Shown here: positions 38,764-51,429 of the stretch, one piece after another | Position numbering within the stretch: the first letter of the stretch is position 1 | Layout of the letters: each line of letters opens with the position of its first letter | NCBI RefSeq assembly: GCF_905475345.1 | Contig: NC_066587.1 | Span: 9,725,070 to 9,789,069, forward strand | Reading direction: 5' to 3' | From: Vespula vulgaris | Lineage: Eukaryota; Arthropoda; Insecta; Hymenoptera; Vespidae | Length of the DNA: 64,000 nucleotides | Notes under the pieces: model-generated | What the model was told of the DNA's origin: nothing | Seen by the model: only the letters and a program-made list of their open reading frames with translations | The model's database searches: none | Made by a program: the position numbers and the translations under genes

Positions 38764-41700
38764 GAAAGAGACAGAGACAGAAAGAATAAATTTGTATGTG
38801 AACGAACAGATTATTTTTTGCTGGATTGTATTTGTTTGTTCAAGTGCAATGTTATCCTCGGCTTCTGCTTCGACCTAAGAAGCGAAGTAATTCGGATTAG
38901 CCGTCGTAGCGTTTTTAATAAGTACAAATAGCGATCGTTACGATTGTAGTTACGCAACGATGTGGTCGGTGGCTTTGCATCTATGCATCCTGTCAGGATG
39001 TACGCTATTTTGCAATCATGAGCAGAGCAATGTTTATGGCGATATAGCATCGAGTAAGAGAGAGAGAAAGAGAGAGAGGAAGGGAATACCCACGGATCTC
39101 GCGATACTCGCTCGTTAAGGCGGGTTTCGTAATACTTCTCTGGAAAAAAACGACGCTCTGTCTCATCCTCACTACTCTTTTGCAAACCGATTATACGGAC
39201 GAATCTCCGAGAAATAGTTCGATATATATTAACTTGATTTGTCTTCTCACATATATCGTTTATGGTTACGACTATATATCTAGAATCAATTTTAGAACTT
39301 ATATACGCTCAAAATTATTTTTCTATAAATTTGTTCTTAAGAATATTATGAGCAAAATGAAATGACGTTAGATAAAAATGGACGATAAAATGGTTCATTA
39401 AAGACTCACCTTGATAGAGGATCGACAAAAAGAGCGACAATGATTACTGCAACGATAACGCATGTCAAATAGATCGATGAAATTTCATAAATTTCCGATT
39501 CAGGGGGTCTCTCCAAGTTTTCGTGTGCTCCATTTCCAAGAACGCAAAATTCGGCACCACAGAGTTTTATCTTGTTCCAGCTAGTCGTACTGTTACCACC
39601 ACCGCTACCGAATTCTCCTTCGCTCAAGACTGAAAATAGATAATTTTATTTTATTTATAATCGCATTGAGAAATATTGAAACTATGCATAATTGAAACTA
39701 TGCATGAGACAAATAATAGCACATAGGAATATAAATGTAAAGAGAAATCGTAAGGCGCTATATTCGAAGAAACGAATGTTTTGCTTTTCATATTACGTTT
39801 GCATTTATCTATACATAGATACGCGTCGTACGCGCTTAATTGATAATTCCGTCGTCAAGGTAATATGCGGATCAAGAGAAAAGATCAAAAAAGTTGATTA
39901 CAGGATTATACCGGAAATCCCGGTTATCTTGATCGTATCCTATCGAAGTGTCGTGTTCTCAACTATAGTTTAAAACGTGGCTATAGCAACTATAGCGTAA
40001 GTATAAATCGATAACTCAACGGTTAAGTTTCATCCAGCGAAGTGATGATATTACCACGATAACAGAGAAAGAGAGGACGAGAGAGAGAAAGAGAGAGAGA
40101 GATAAAGAAAGAGATCTTATACGAGGTTGCATCACCAAGTACTGCTGCAATCCTCGAGGATATGCGATACCGTGTCTCGTTATGCACGCCTTCGGACGTG
40201 TTAGCCGATAGTAAATCGATTGTGCTTGCTGGCTCTCTCCATATTTCAGGTGATCGCGAGATATCGATGTCACGGTTAGACCGATGTCTCGTCGTTTATG
40301 GTAATCAACGGTATTACGCCTGTAGTAATTTATATTATACGCGACACAATCAAAGATCGTTCCACGATCGTTTCAGGATCGTTCTGTTCCTCTAACAACT
40401 TCCCATCTTTCTTTCTCTTTTTAATATCTTTAATACCTTTTTCTGGTTAATACTTATAGGAACGATACTTTTCTTTATTCGAATGGAAATAATGACTATT
40501 TTCTACATTATTTTCATTCGAAGCATAAAATATAATCCTTCGGCAATCGATAGTAAACTCGCAAATCTCTCGATTTATCGTGCAGGTATATGGTATAGTG
40601 GAGTACTCGTGACGATAACGAGAAAGTGTTTCATTTGCAGCTGTATAAACGCTTGCGCGTACATACACAACTATGCAAAGAAGGAAACGATCAACGTGCG
40701 CTCTCATCCATCGTATCGTTTCCTGGCATTTACTTCGAGTTTTCTAGAAGAATCTTTTAGTTTGAGGCTCGATAACGTGAAAAAACAAAAACGTACAACG
40801 ACGGACATCGAACTTACTCGTGTACAACAAAAGTCACGTGCTGAATGGGAGAGACGAGATGATTCTGTTTTCCGTTCAACTACCGTCGTTTCTGTTCTTA
40901 CGAATGCTTTAATTCAGAGAAACTGAATCAAGTTGTTTTCAACACATTTTCGTCATGAGAAACTTTTTATAAGTTACTAGAAGTAACAAGAAAAAACACT
41001 GCTTTGAGCAAAACATCCAACTTTACGACAAATTATTTTATCTCCTAAGATACTAAATTTACTTAATGAAATTTTATTTCATTATCTTGTAAGAGGCTAA
41101 TATAATATAAAAATCTAAACCCGAACAATTATAAGCCTAATTTCTTTGCGACACTGATAACCATTGTACAAATATATGATGATTTCTTGAACAATGATAA
41201 AAAAATGTGTTATTTAAGTCAACCATAATAAGAGAAACCGCATGCTAATGAATTCGAGTGTAATATCAGCTCATTATATTATAAAATAAAAAAATAAAAT
41301 TATCATATCTACAATTAAAGGTCATTCATTGAAAAATGTAATTTTATTCGTTCGCGAAATGCAATAAAAATACGACGAAATATGGAACAAGTGGCATACA
41401 TAAGTATTAATTGATATATACATTTATATTTGAACTATACATTTAAATCGTAAAAATATTTTCAAGATTGAACCTTCGATTCGAGATCATATCGAAAAGA
41501 CCATCTTGATTCTCTCCTCTTTGTACGTAAAAATTATTGAGCACCACAATTGAAACGTGTTAAACTTTTATTTTCCTTCGAGACGAACGTGCCTCGAATT
41601 GAATTCTTCTCGGACATTAAGATCGCATTTTTTATAACTTTTGAGAAATCGTTTTACAATTGAAAAAACGCATAACATTTATAGATACAAATTGTTTGTC

Positions 41701-43116
41701 TTCGTAGAGAGAAAGAAGCAAAGAAACGACAAAACGTATGATAGAAATAACATATGTTCTATGACAAAAAAGATGACATTCATTTCTTTTCATTTTGACC
41801 ATCTCATTTATATTAAAATAATTTAATTATCATTTAATAATAAGAATCATAAGCGTCAATTTTTTTAATAATTAATTTAGCTTTAGTTCGACTTAAGTCT
41901 CTGATATATGAAGACGTATTTTGTTGCCCTATATTGTAAAGTAAATTGAAGATTTATTGTTTTGAACAAAAAAAAGATTTCTATTATATCAAAATTAAAT
42001 GGCGGACTACCAACCTCACAAGAACACGTACGTCATTGCATCTTATTTCATTTTTGATCAGGATTAAACAACCATAATAATAATAATTTGTGATATCTAC
42101 GAAGATTTTTGGAAGTTATTAAGTGTTAATATCGATTTTGAAAAATTTTCAGTGATGATTTTGATTTATCTAATGATGTTCGAAGTGAGCGAATTGCTGA
42201 ATTCGATAATCATATTTTAAAAGCACTGGTTGAATCGGATTCAAGGTTAACCGTGCAAAAGATAATTAACATAATCGGAACCTCTTAGTCGACAATGTTA
42301 ATACATTGAAATTGAATTATATTTTTCATTTCAGCTAGTAATTTTTTAGAAGAGAGGGATTGAAAATTTATAGAAGAAATGAATAATGATGACAAATATG
42401 TAATTGACTAAAAAATAATTTTACAAAATTGGATATTATATGCGTGTTTAATTTCGAAATAATTGATTATTTATAAATACTAATAATAATTTTAGTATCC
42501 TTATATCGAGTTCTGTCACTTGATAGATTTTTCACAAAATATTTAAATTAGTATATGGGGAACTAATTATATTCCGTGTACTCGAAGCTGAAACGTCGTT
42601 CTGGAATTCGTTGACCAATAGACGTAGCAAGCACGATAAATATGAGAACTCGACACTTCAAGAACTTTCACCGTGGTGGCGATACTAATAATATTATGTT
42701 GTTTTTAAAGATTCTTTTTCGTTCGATCCGTCCATGCATCTGTTTTGAATTCTACTTTGTTAACGGTAACGATTAACGGCATGCCACAGCGCGGAAATTT
42801 AAATCGATGGAGGAATTTTGATCCAAGAAAGAATCTTTCACCTTCGATGAATTTATTTTTACTTAATTAGAAAATTAAAAATACACTTAACTATAAAATT
42901 AAAAGAGCATTTTTAGTTAAAAAATCCATCTATTCCTTGTTTATTTTATTAAACGATAGAGAGATCATCGGACAAAGAAAAGAAATCGAGAAAAAAGAAA
43001 GGATAGGATTATTGGTAGCCGGTATCGGAGAATGTGTACGAAGTGGTACGGAAACCGACTATCGCAAGTTTATACCGGATAAATCTTGTTTCTTCTCGCG
43101 TTCCTTATCGCTCTCA

Positions 43117-43188
<72 letters not shown>

Positions 43189-44216
43189 GTCTATCTCTCT
43201 TTCACAACCACAGACACATATCACGTCGTTGGAGTGTATACACGAGTAACGTGTGTATAACGACCTCGTGCGTGAGCATGGCCTTTGCAGGGAAAAAGCT
43301 TACGTTTGATCGGTCATCGTCTGACTTCCTTGAATCAATGATGAACTACTTCAATACTAATTGACGCGCCGACGCTCCGCTAGATACGACTTTCTTTATC
43401 CATTCATTGAAATCTCTGAATAACTAGAGAAGTGAGTAGAGAAAAAAGAAAGCACGTAGATGTATGCAATTAAATTATAATAAGCAGGATCGAAAGATGA
43501 AAAGAAATGAAAAGATAAAAGAACTTACCCAGTGAAGATATAAGATTTCCCCAGAGTTCTGCGGTTTGCCAAGCAAGAAAGAAAAAGCCAAAGAATCTGA
43601 CAACAATCGCGTCAACTGGTTGGTCCGTGAGTTTCGCGTAAACACCACCGACCTGCGTAAGATAGGTAGCCTTCGCTGCCCACATAGGTGCTGCACCGAG
43701 ACCGAGCAAAACGCCAGCTGGTACAAGGGTATAAAATCTTGGATAAAACTGAGAACCAATATAAGGTGCATAACAAAGCATCGAGAGGCAGAGTGTCCAT
43801 TTAACGGTTAACCTCTTAATGAGAAAAGTCGGTACGAAAATACAAGAGAGCACAAGGGCCGCGTAAATTGCTGAAAGAGAGACGGTACCAAGACCGTCGC
43901 TTGCATTTATTGACGATTGAAGGTTCGCTGTGCCTTGAAACGCTGTAAACTGCACCATGAATGCTATCGAGACGGTTCCAATGTTTTTCAAAATCCGCCA
44001 TTTCTCGCCACGGGAAAGTTTGAATTTCCTCGATTGAGTGTCATCTTCCGTTTGAGGTAACTGTGGTGGTTTTTGAGGCTCCGGTGGTATACAATCGGTT
44101 CCGTCATCTTTGTAACCCTCGTTTCTATAACCCACACCGCTTACCGTCACCGTGTAAACGGTATCGCTTCCACCTCCGCCTACACTTCTACCGCCATCGT
44201 TCTGCGAAGCCACCAT
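29877..44216 (-). CDS. UNC93-like multi-pass membrane protein
   Basis: Exons in transcript order: 44216-43529, 39629-39410, 34836-34674, 31195-30928 and 30196-29877; 552 residues, close to the Drosophila UNC93-like protein. The N-terminal 75 residues are polar and Gly/Pro-rich. Hydrophobic segments start near residue 80. Family motifs visible are NLQSSIN (98-104), GLGAAPMWAAKATYLT (172-187), and WIGMEQAFIGADFTQ in exon 3. An N-glycosylation sequon (Asn242) lies in the large loop of exon 2. Exon 4 must use the donor after GTCAACG (GTTAGT) rather than the earlier CAG/GTCAAC to give TQVNGLYGTLF. The C-terminal tail is acidic (many Glu and Asp) and ends in THL. The UNC93 family includes trafficking chaperones and potassium-channel regulators; the role of this branch is not established, so none is asserted. 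Introns are 3.9, 4.6, 3.5 and 0.7 kb. An AG 16 bases before the ATG (exon start 44232) shows that the 5' UTR is spliced. Confidence 0.95.
32551..32590 (+). promoter_or_regulatory. TATA plus Inr arrangement inside an UNC93-like intron
   Basis: TATTTATA begins at 32551 and an initiator, TCAGTG, has its A at 32584, a spacing of 33 bases. Between them lie CAGCTG (an E-box) and TGACTCA (an AP-1 site). The strand is antisense to the host gene, and no protein-coding frame I recognise follows. It may be an enhancer instead, or chance. Confidence 0.3.
32966..33036. repeat. (TA)n microsatellite
   Basis: About 70 bases of TA repeats with a few TTTA slips, in the third intron of the UNC93-like gene. Confidence 0.95.
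33347..33391. repeat. (TA)n microsatellite
   Basis: About 20 TA units with one interruption, in the same intron. Confidence 0.9.
34419..34459. repeat. (GA)n microsatellite
   Basis: About 20 GA units, 215 bases downstream (in the gene's sense) of UNC93-like exon 3. Confidence 0.95.
35431..35449. other. Near-perfect palindrome GGCGCTATTAAATAGCGCC
   Basis: Nine-base arms around one base, at the edge of a GC-richer island (35431-35660) in UNC93-like intron 2. It might be a binding site for a dimeric protein, but no known site is recognised. Confidence 0.5.
35827..35867. repeat. (TA)n microsatellite
   Basis: About 20 TA units in UNC93-like intron 2. Confidence 0.95.
38720..38761. repeat. (GA)n microsatellite
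   Basis: About 20 GA units in UNC93-like intron 2. Further GA-rich patches lie at 39055-39078 and, in intron 1, at 40064-40112. Confidence 0.95.
43122..43187. repeat. (CT)n microsatellite
   Basis: About 32 CT units in UNC93-like intron 1. On the coding strand it reads GA. Confidence 0.95.
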
Positions 44217-44231
44217 TTTACGTCTCGGCTA

Positions 44232-44317
44232 CCTGCGAAAGAGTAACGAATACCTTTTTAATATTTATCTTTTCTATATAATAAAGATACGTTTTAGTAT
44301 AGTCGAATGAACTTACG
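44232..44317 (-). other. Candidate short 5' UTR intron of the UNC93-like gene
   Basis: On the minus strand a GTAAGT donor begins at 44316 and the acceptor AG is at 44234-44233, giving an intron of about 84 bases that ends 16 bases before the start codon. Both sites are good. The exon upstream of the donor has no visible 5' end; a longer intron from a distant first exon is equally possible. Confidence 0.4.
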
Positions 44318-44911
44318 TTGTAAAAGTACAAAGATATTGTAAAAAACTTTTGTATCGACAAGTCGTCGTTAGATGATCGAGGTATCCAAGTTTTTAACAT
44401 CGAAGCGCGTCGGCCATTATTTCCGACTTGTACAAAAGATGAAAATTTATGTGTGACTCACTTATGAATTGTGTATAACTTCCAAGGTGATTATCCGATA
44501 ATGAAAGATGATATATGTATGATACGTTATACTGACCGAAAAAGTAAGTTTGCACTCGTTTAAGACTTTGTTTACTGTTTTCTCTGACGTTCAAAAGAAT
44601 ATCCTTATTACCGATAATACTTGGTGAAAACGATTTGCATGAGTGCGTACAATTATTAGCATAAAAAAGTCTCGGTAGTTCAGCAATTCATTCCCGTTTA
44701 AACGTTGATTATATTTATGCAATTTTCTCGTATTTTCCATAGAACAGAATACAACAATGTGTGCAGATTATGGCAATACGTCTCCGTCACCGCTATCACA
44801 ACGTCGTTCGTTATAATACGTGAGAGAGAATACTATCCGGCTATATATTAATGTATAGAGTTTCCTATGCCAGCTTCATTGCCAGATCACTGGCTATTGC
44901 TATTGTTCGTT
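44318..44911. other. Upstream flank of the UNC93-like coding region
   Basis: AT-rich, non-coding as far as I can see. It may contain 5' UTR sequence, but I found no promoter motif that I trust. Confidence 0.5.
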
Positions 44912-45335
44912 TTAAGTTCTATCTTCACTAAAGGAACAACAAGGAACTTTTTCTTGATGTTCCATATATTTTGAAAAACTCGCTGCTTATAATTCATTGC
45001 TTGTTATTCGAATATTTCTCCAGATTTCTGTTGCCAGCAACAAATATCGCCACTTATTGGTGCTTTTTCTATTCAGAGTAGTAAAGATCAAAGAAAAATA
45101 TGAAATACGAAGTCTCACATGCTAATATAATAGAAACAAATGCTCCTTCCGTATGTAAGCAATTGTAGTCTTGAAACCGAAAAAACCGAAACAAAATACA
45201 AATGTTTCTCAGATTATATTATTACGGTGTGGGCAAAATATTTCTATAAGTTGCTGTTTGTTAAAAAATATTTTGGTACATGTAACAACAAGAAGTGACA
45301 AGAAATTCCTCGTTTTTACCTCAATGGGGATAAGA
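44912..45335 (+). mobile_element. TIR element family, copy A
   Basis: One of three related copies in this window. The left end reads TTAAGTTCTATCTTCACTAA, then GGAACAACAAGGAAC. The right end, inverted, reads ATCCCCATTGAGG and so on, a decayed match. The whole 424 bases align with copies at 55184 and 57859, including GTTGCCAGCAACAA and CTCAGATTATATT in the interior. No coding capacity. Name of the family not recognised. Confidence 0.75.
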
Positions 45336-48300
45336 TATTACATTTATCTTTTGTCTGTAATTTGTTAATGATAGGGACCTACCTGCTACGTACTCATGTA
45401 CTTATGTGCACCTCACAATCGGGATTTCTCGTAAAAATCATAATGATCAAAGCTGATTGAACGTGCTTTATCTTATATTCTTTGTAAGTATTCTAAGTGA
45501 GTATCTTGTGCGTGACGTCAAAGCCGTCAGAGTCATTTTTGAACAAAGCCTGATGTCATTAAAGTTCAACTTCAACACCTAACCTTGATAAGTTTCCACT
45601 ACTGTAATTCAGAATATTATCTTCTATGGTAAACAATCGCATTAATCCTTTTAGAGTAGCGAAACAATATTTATTTTTTACCAATATGCGCAAATGGAAC
45701 GTGTATTTTTACGATTTCATCATTTAAATCTGAATCATTATAGATCCGCTTGATACATCAAATTGTTCCAAAGTCACAAATTGAAAAAAGTTAAATTCTT
45801 TTTATTTTTACCTATTGCGTTTTTCGTCGAACAAGTTTTCTTTTTCTCGAAAACAAAAGAAATACGAAAGAACATATAAAACATACGTGCAAAATAAATG
45901 ATAGTTTTATCTGAGTGATGACTAAAGGAATCTTTCAGTGTTCTTTCTATCCAATGACAAGTTTTTACTTATTCGTACGTGAATTTATGCATAATTTTGT
46001 ACGATAGTAGCATCTTCAGAATTTTTCTTAAATTTTCTCATTCGATGATGAAAAAGAAGTTGTGATATCGCGGTATACTGTAATATCAGAAAAAGAACAA
46101 GTTGTTTCGCGATTGCGTTATTTTCACATTACAATAACTCACTATATTTCTTGTAATTAATGATTCACTAAGATATATGTAAGTATGTAATATCAAGCCC
46201 TCCAGTTTTAATAAACAACTTTAACTTTTTTTCTTTAAAATTAAATTAAATTATAGAATTCGCGAAAAAAGTTAGACTGTCGGGTAGTTTGGAATAGACA
46301 CTCGAAAACCCGGATCTTCCATTTTCTGGGCGGTTACTCTAATTAGCTATTCAAATCCTTCTTCAATCAAATTCTCCATAAATGTCTACTTGTATCAAAT
46401 GGAAGTATTCACTTCCACGTATTGTTATAGTTCCGTGATTTTTACCAAAAATTTTATTTCGATAACTTTTATTAAGATAATTTTCAGTATTAATAAAAAT
46501 GAAAAGTGAATTTTACAAAAAATGGACGCGTTTTCGTCACGATAATAGTTCAAAAAACGAAGCTCTTTGGCTGACTTAAATTTAATGATATTGCGAGGGC
46601 AAGGACAATGGAAGTTGAAGCCAAAACGATCCATCTTGCACTTTCGAATTGACGCAAGTCAATCGGCTTGAGTTAATATCGAGCACGAGTTATGTGGACG
46701 TCCTTGCGGATAACCTCAAAGCCAAGTTGCACCAGGCAACTATCATTGTGCATTGTCATTAATAGACTTTTGTATCAAATGGAACGCACGTACGAATATA
46801 TGTAAGTACGATGCATACATAAGTTAACGAAAACGATTATCAATCTATTTACAGGTCTTCGAAAGGCATATTAAAAAATTTATGTTAAATTCATAAACGA
46901 ATCACATTAAAAACATAGAAACGGATATCGTATGTATCAACAATTAGTCACTCACTAACCAGAATTAAAAACGATGTTACTTTAGAACTTGACTGTTAAG
47001 CCTGTTAGGGTTTAATTGTTAAAAACTGACGACGAAATCAATATGCGTTAGGTAGTTGGATTTAAAAGTCATAAATTTTAAATTATTAGTTCGCATCACC
47101 GCATGATAACCGCACGTTACGTATGTATGTACTGTACCCTCTTCCCTCTCTCTTTCCCTTTTCATTAGTCTCATAAGAATGGCAACGAACACGTAGGAGA
47201 GCACGCTGGTAGATTCATATGTCGTCGATGTAATCGATTCGAGTACGTGACCGGTCGGTGCCGCGCCGTGACACATGCTTCGTCGCGCATTGCAATTAAG
47301 TGCTACTGATTGTGAGAGATCGTCGATCCTTGGCCACTCCCTCCTATCTTCTTTTCCCCGACCACCCGCCATCACTTTGCGTCTATTTTCGAATACCTCA
47401 TTCGAATGCCTATTCTTGCACGTCGATAACGAACGGCTTTTCATCTCAATTGATCACTTCGGAAATAAAAAAAATCAGTATGATACGATCTTTTATTAGT
47501 CCTTTATTTTTTCTCAAACCAAAACATATATCAGAAAAGAACTAATATATATCTTTATCGTAGATATACGAGAATAAAGAAGAAAGAAAGAAAGGAAGAA
47601 GACAAATTCACAATTTAATTTACTCTAACTCTAACTTATTAGAAACGTTATTGGGTTATAATAACGATCGCGAATGACTGTCAGGTTGCATGCGCCATAT
47701 CGGACATTAAATTCAAGGGAATATATGAGCGCATACACATTCGGTCACACTGGTGACCAGTAGGTCGATGCCAACTAGAAAAAATATGTGCGATCGCTGG
47801 TCATCCCGACTAGTGAAATATATTGAATCAAATGCATGCGTTCGCATTATAAAAACATTCTTGGACACAGCGGACATTGGCGAATGTAACCTCCAAGGGA
47901 CACGATTAAAATAATTTTAGCTAGTGAATACAATTCTGGAAAATATTTTTGTATCCAAAATTTCTTTATCCAAAAATTCTAAAATATTAGACTCTCCTCA
48001 CGGCAGATTGAGAGTGAAGAACTACTCCTGGTAACAGTGTCAAGGGGAGATTTATATTTTCTAATGTTTTCAAGAAATTACTTTTGTATGGTATTCTTAT
48101 AATAAGAAAAGCAGCCAATATTTTTTTTTTTTTTTTTTTAATAGCTTCATTATTATAACAATCTTCTCGATATCTATTTTGTTCGAAGTTTTCTACAATA
48201 CTGATAAATTCGATTTGTCGAGTTTATCACAGAGTTCGGTTGGCTGATTTTTTGGTTGTTCGTCAACCTGGTCGTTGACGGCTGGTCGACAGTGCGCATG

Positions 48301-50229
48301 TAGCCTTAAAGGTGGCGCATAGACATGAAGGTGACGAGGCTAAAGAGCGGAACGAGGCAAAATATAATCTCTTCATTGCATAACTGCCGAGGATCCGGTC
48401 GTGCCAGGTAAGTGCGATAACAATAGAATTCGTGTCATATAGAATAACACGAATGCGCGCCACACTTTCTTTTATCGCAATTTTTTTATTTTTATTAATT
48501 TTTATTTAATATCTGTTTACTACGATCGGAAATAGGATAAATTTGCAATAAATTTTGAAATTTTGTCAAATATAAAATAATTGATTAATTTGTCATTACG
48601 ATTAATGTTCGATTAATAAAATAAAACAAATTCGCATGGAAAAAAAATAATTAAATAATAATAGCTACTTAAACGACAATGGCGCTAATAATGAGATAAA
48701 TATTTTACGTATGCTCTCTCACAATATTTATTAACGTTACAAAATGTTAATAAGTATTCTTTCCTTTCCTAAAATTCAACGTTGATAAAAATTCACGCTA
48801 ATTCAGCAGATGCTTAAAATTTACGTGCGAGTTAATCAGTACCGCATTAAAATGAAACGTGTCTCTCCGACAAAACATATCACCACAGTTATTCTTGACC
48901 TTAACGAGCCAAAAGATTTAGAGATACAATGAAGAAGCAAAAAGGAAAAAGGAAGTCTCTAAATTGTGCTTTACAATTGGAAGATTTTTTTAATCGAAGA
49001 GAATATTTAGTCAATCTAAAATTAAATATTTCATTGAGACTTCAAAGTTATGTGTGTGTGTGTGTGTATATTTATATATCAAATTGTAAGAAGAGACATT
49101 GGACGAAACTATGAGAATGAGTCAAGATGCTACTAGAATTAATTTTACCAAGAGGCAAGCTAAAACAGTAATCGTTATCGTTAGTCTCGATATTTCAAAA
49201 CGAATCTGATTCCTTCACTTGAGTACGTTGTTTCCAAGAACATGCAAACACGCATACATATACAGATAATCAGACCACTAGCCACGTGCGTACTACGCTG
49301 ACTCACCTCTTACTTATCGATCGCAATTATTAACGATCGCGTGCGACGCGCATTGCGATTGACAGAGTCAATGTGTCATTGTTTTCAAGAAATGAATCTA
49401 TGTGTGTATCTGAAAATATACGTCTATACGAACATACCGATGGATCGTTGGCTACGCCTTCGACGTCTAAATTACAATTCGAGATGTATCAAATGGCATT
49501 TTCTCTTTAACTTTGCTGTTACGTACATCTTTATGTACATTCTTCACGAAAGCTTTTAAAGAACATAATACAATGATATACAGATAATTTGCTGAAAATT
49601 CGAATAAAAAAGAATGCAAGTAAAAAACGATGATTCCATTTTTATTAATGTTGAAAAAAAGAATAATTACCAATCTATATCTCCCAAGAAGAAAAATTGA
49701 GATGCTATGTAATTCATTTGAGAAATTAAATTTGAAGTTGCTTAAAAGGCAGCTCGTTAAGCTAATGATAAATTATGTAAGGCTTCTTTTGATGCTTTTT
49801 GCTGCTCCTTTTTGTTGTTTATTCGCAAAAATGATATCGGCTTTTATGATGAAAATATAGAAATTCGATCCGTAGAACCTTGGTTTCCGGGTTTAATTCA
49901 ACAACGGCTAAGCCGTAAAATTATTAAATGAATCATACTAGTTATCCTCCTGTCGAACAAAAACAGACTTAGAAATCAACTTTTACAATTAGTCAATCAA
50001 GATATTCCAATTAATTATACCAAATTTTTCTTGTACGAACGAAATCTATCATGATAATTTCCGTGAATCAACACACATAAATATGTTACAATAGTTACTT
50101 CCATTTAAAGATAAAAAGTAGTGAAATATTTTTTTTTCTACTGTCGTATCATCTTATAAAAATCTTACGTACTACTTTCAAAAATAAAGCAGTTATTCGG
50201 CCCATTTTATTCCTTCTGCATTCTTTTTC

Positions 50230-50233
<4 letters not shown>
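45336..50233. other. Intergenic (or long 5' intron), no gene recognised
   Basis: Mostly AT-rich. Two GC-richer islands stand out, at 47210-47300 and 48260-48460; neither contains a protein I recognise. The second ends in a consensus plus-strand donor. A (GT)n patch is at 49052-49068. If the promoter at 61.6 kb serves the UNC93-like gene, all of this is intron. Confidence 0.5.
48260..48407 (+). other. GC-richer island ending in a consensus splice donor
   Basis: A locally GC-richer stretch ends in CCAG followed by GTAAGTGC at about 48401-48408, a near-perfect donor. It could be a first exon of an unannotated plus-strand transcript. No convincing open frame or acceptor partner was found. Confidence 0.2.

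Positions 50234-50289
<56 letters not shown>
50234..50289. repeat. (CT)n microsatellite
   Basis: About 25 CT units with one GT interruption, 130 bases before the GGT array. Confidence 0.95.
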
Positions 50290-50290
<1 letters not shown>

Positions 50291-50419
50291 TCAACATTGT
50301 TTGTAAATCAATTTGCGAAAAAAGAAAACGAAGAAACCATCACGGAAATTCTATGCCGCGTCGACAAGCCTCCATCCTGAATACTGAATGCACGGAAACG
50401 TCACCAACATCCTGCACAA

Positions 50420-50634
50420 TGGTGGTGGTGGTGGTGGTGGTGGTGGTGGTGGTGGTGGTGGTAGTGGTGGTGGTGGTGGTGGTGGTGGTGGTGGTGGTGG
50501 TGGTGGTGGTGGTGGTGGTGGTGGTGGTGGTGGTGGTGGTGGTGGTGGTGGTGGTGGTGGTGGTGGTGGTGGTGGTGGTGGTGGTGGTGGTGGTGGTGGT
50601 GGTGGTGGTGGTGGTGGTGGTGGTGGTGGTGGTA
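50420..50634. repeat. 214-bp (GGT)n array
   Basis: About 71 GGT triplets with a single GTA interruption near 50461. Paired guanines every third base on one strand are compatible with G-quadruplex folding. Long poly-Gly, poly-Val, poly-His and poly-Pro open frames across it are artefacts of the repeat. Near-perfect purity suggests recent expansion. Confidence 0.97.
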
Positions 50635-51429
50635 GAAATGTATTATAGAGTGGAAAGAGATCAGTATTATTAAAACTAATATATAGTAATCGCATACCAA
50701 ACATTATCAATGCAATCAACAATACACTAGAAAATCATATAAATGAAATAGGCACACTAGAGAATATACGTTTATTAATTTACACTGCAGCTGTAGTGAC
50801 CATAATAAGGAGAATAAACAAAATGTGCCGAACCAGTTTATTCAAAAAAATAAATTGAACGAAATCTAGGTAAAACGGACTTAAAGTCAAGATATCTAGA
50901 CACAATAAGAACAGACATCCGCAAAATGACACAATATGATCAGAAGAACGATTTATGATTGTATTGAAATTTGATATAAATTTGTCGACCACAATATTTG
51001 ATATTCGACACATCGATATGGCAAAAAAATATTGCAGAGATCTGCATCAAAATCATTTTGATTCAAATTAATATTTCACTAATTCATATTAAATCACTGA
51101 TCATTTCATATCATTAACTCCCCATCGTTTTATATAAACTTAAAAATTTCAAATTCCTCACAAATATCATACCAACATATATAGTAACGATCGCTTGAAC
51201 TCAAGCACAAATCTTTCTTCCTTAAAGCAAAAGAACTAAATTATATCCTTTGTTTCCATATATTGTGTTGTGGATTTATCATAGCGTCATGCAATATAGA
51301 TCATTTTATTGTTTACATCTACATTAGTAGTTCTATCACTGTGTGCATTATCATTCAGAGACAAAAAGTCTTGCCGAGAACAATAACTTTAACATAGTAT
51401 ATAGAGGATTAATCTGTCGTAAATATTAT
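50635..51429. other. Intergenic, nothing recognised
   Basis: AT-rich stretch. It may contain the decayed 5' part of the retrotransposon that follows, but I cannot read any motif of it here. Confidence 0.5.

Noticed and set aside
40483..40926. 147-codon open frame in the first intron of the UNC93-like gene
   Set aside because: No recognisable domain, intronic base composition, and antisense to the host gene.
47019..47444. 141-codon minus-strand frame near a GC-rich patch
   Set aside because: No family resemblance and no splice or promoter context; not supportable as a gene.
50351..50722. Long poly-Pro, poly-Gly, poly-Val and poly-His frames
   Set aside because: Same cause: the GGT array is open in all frames. 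No flanking coding sequence or splice context supports a gene.
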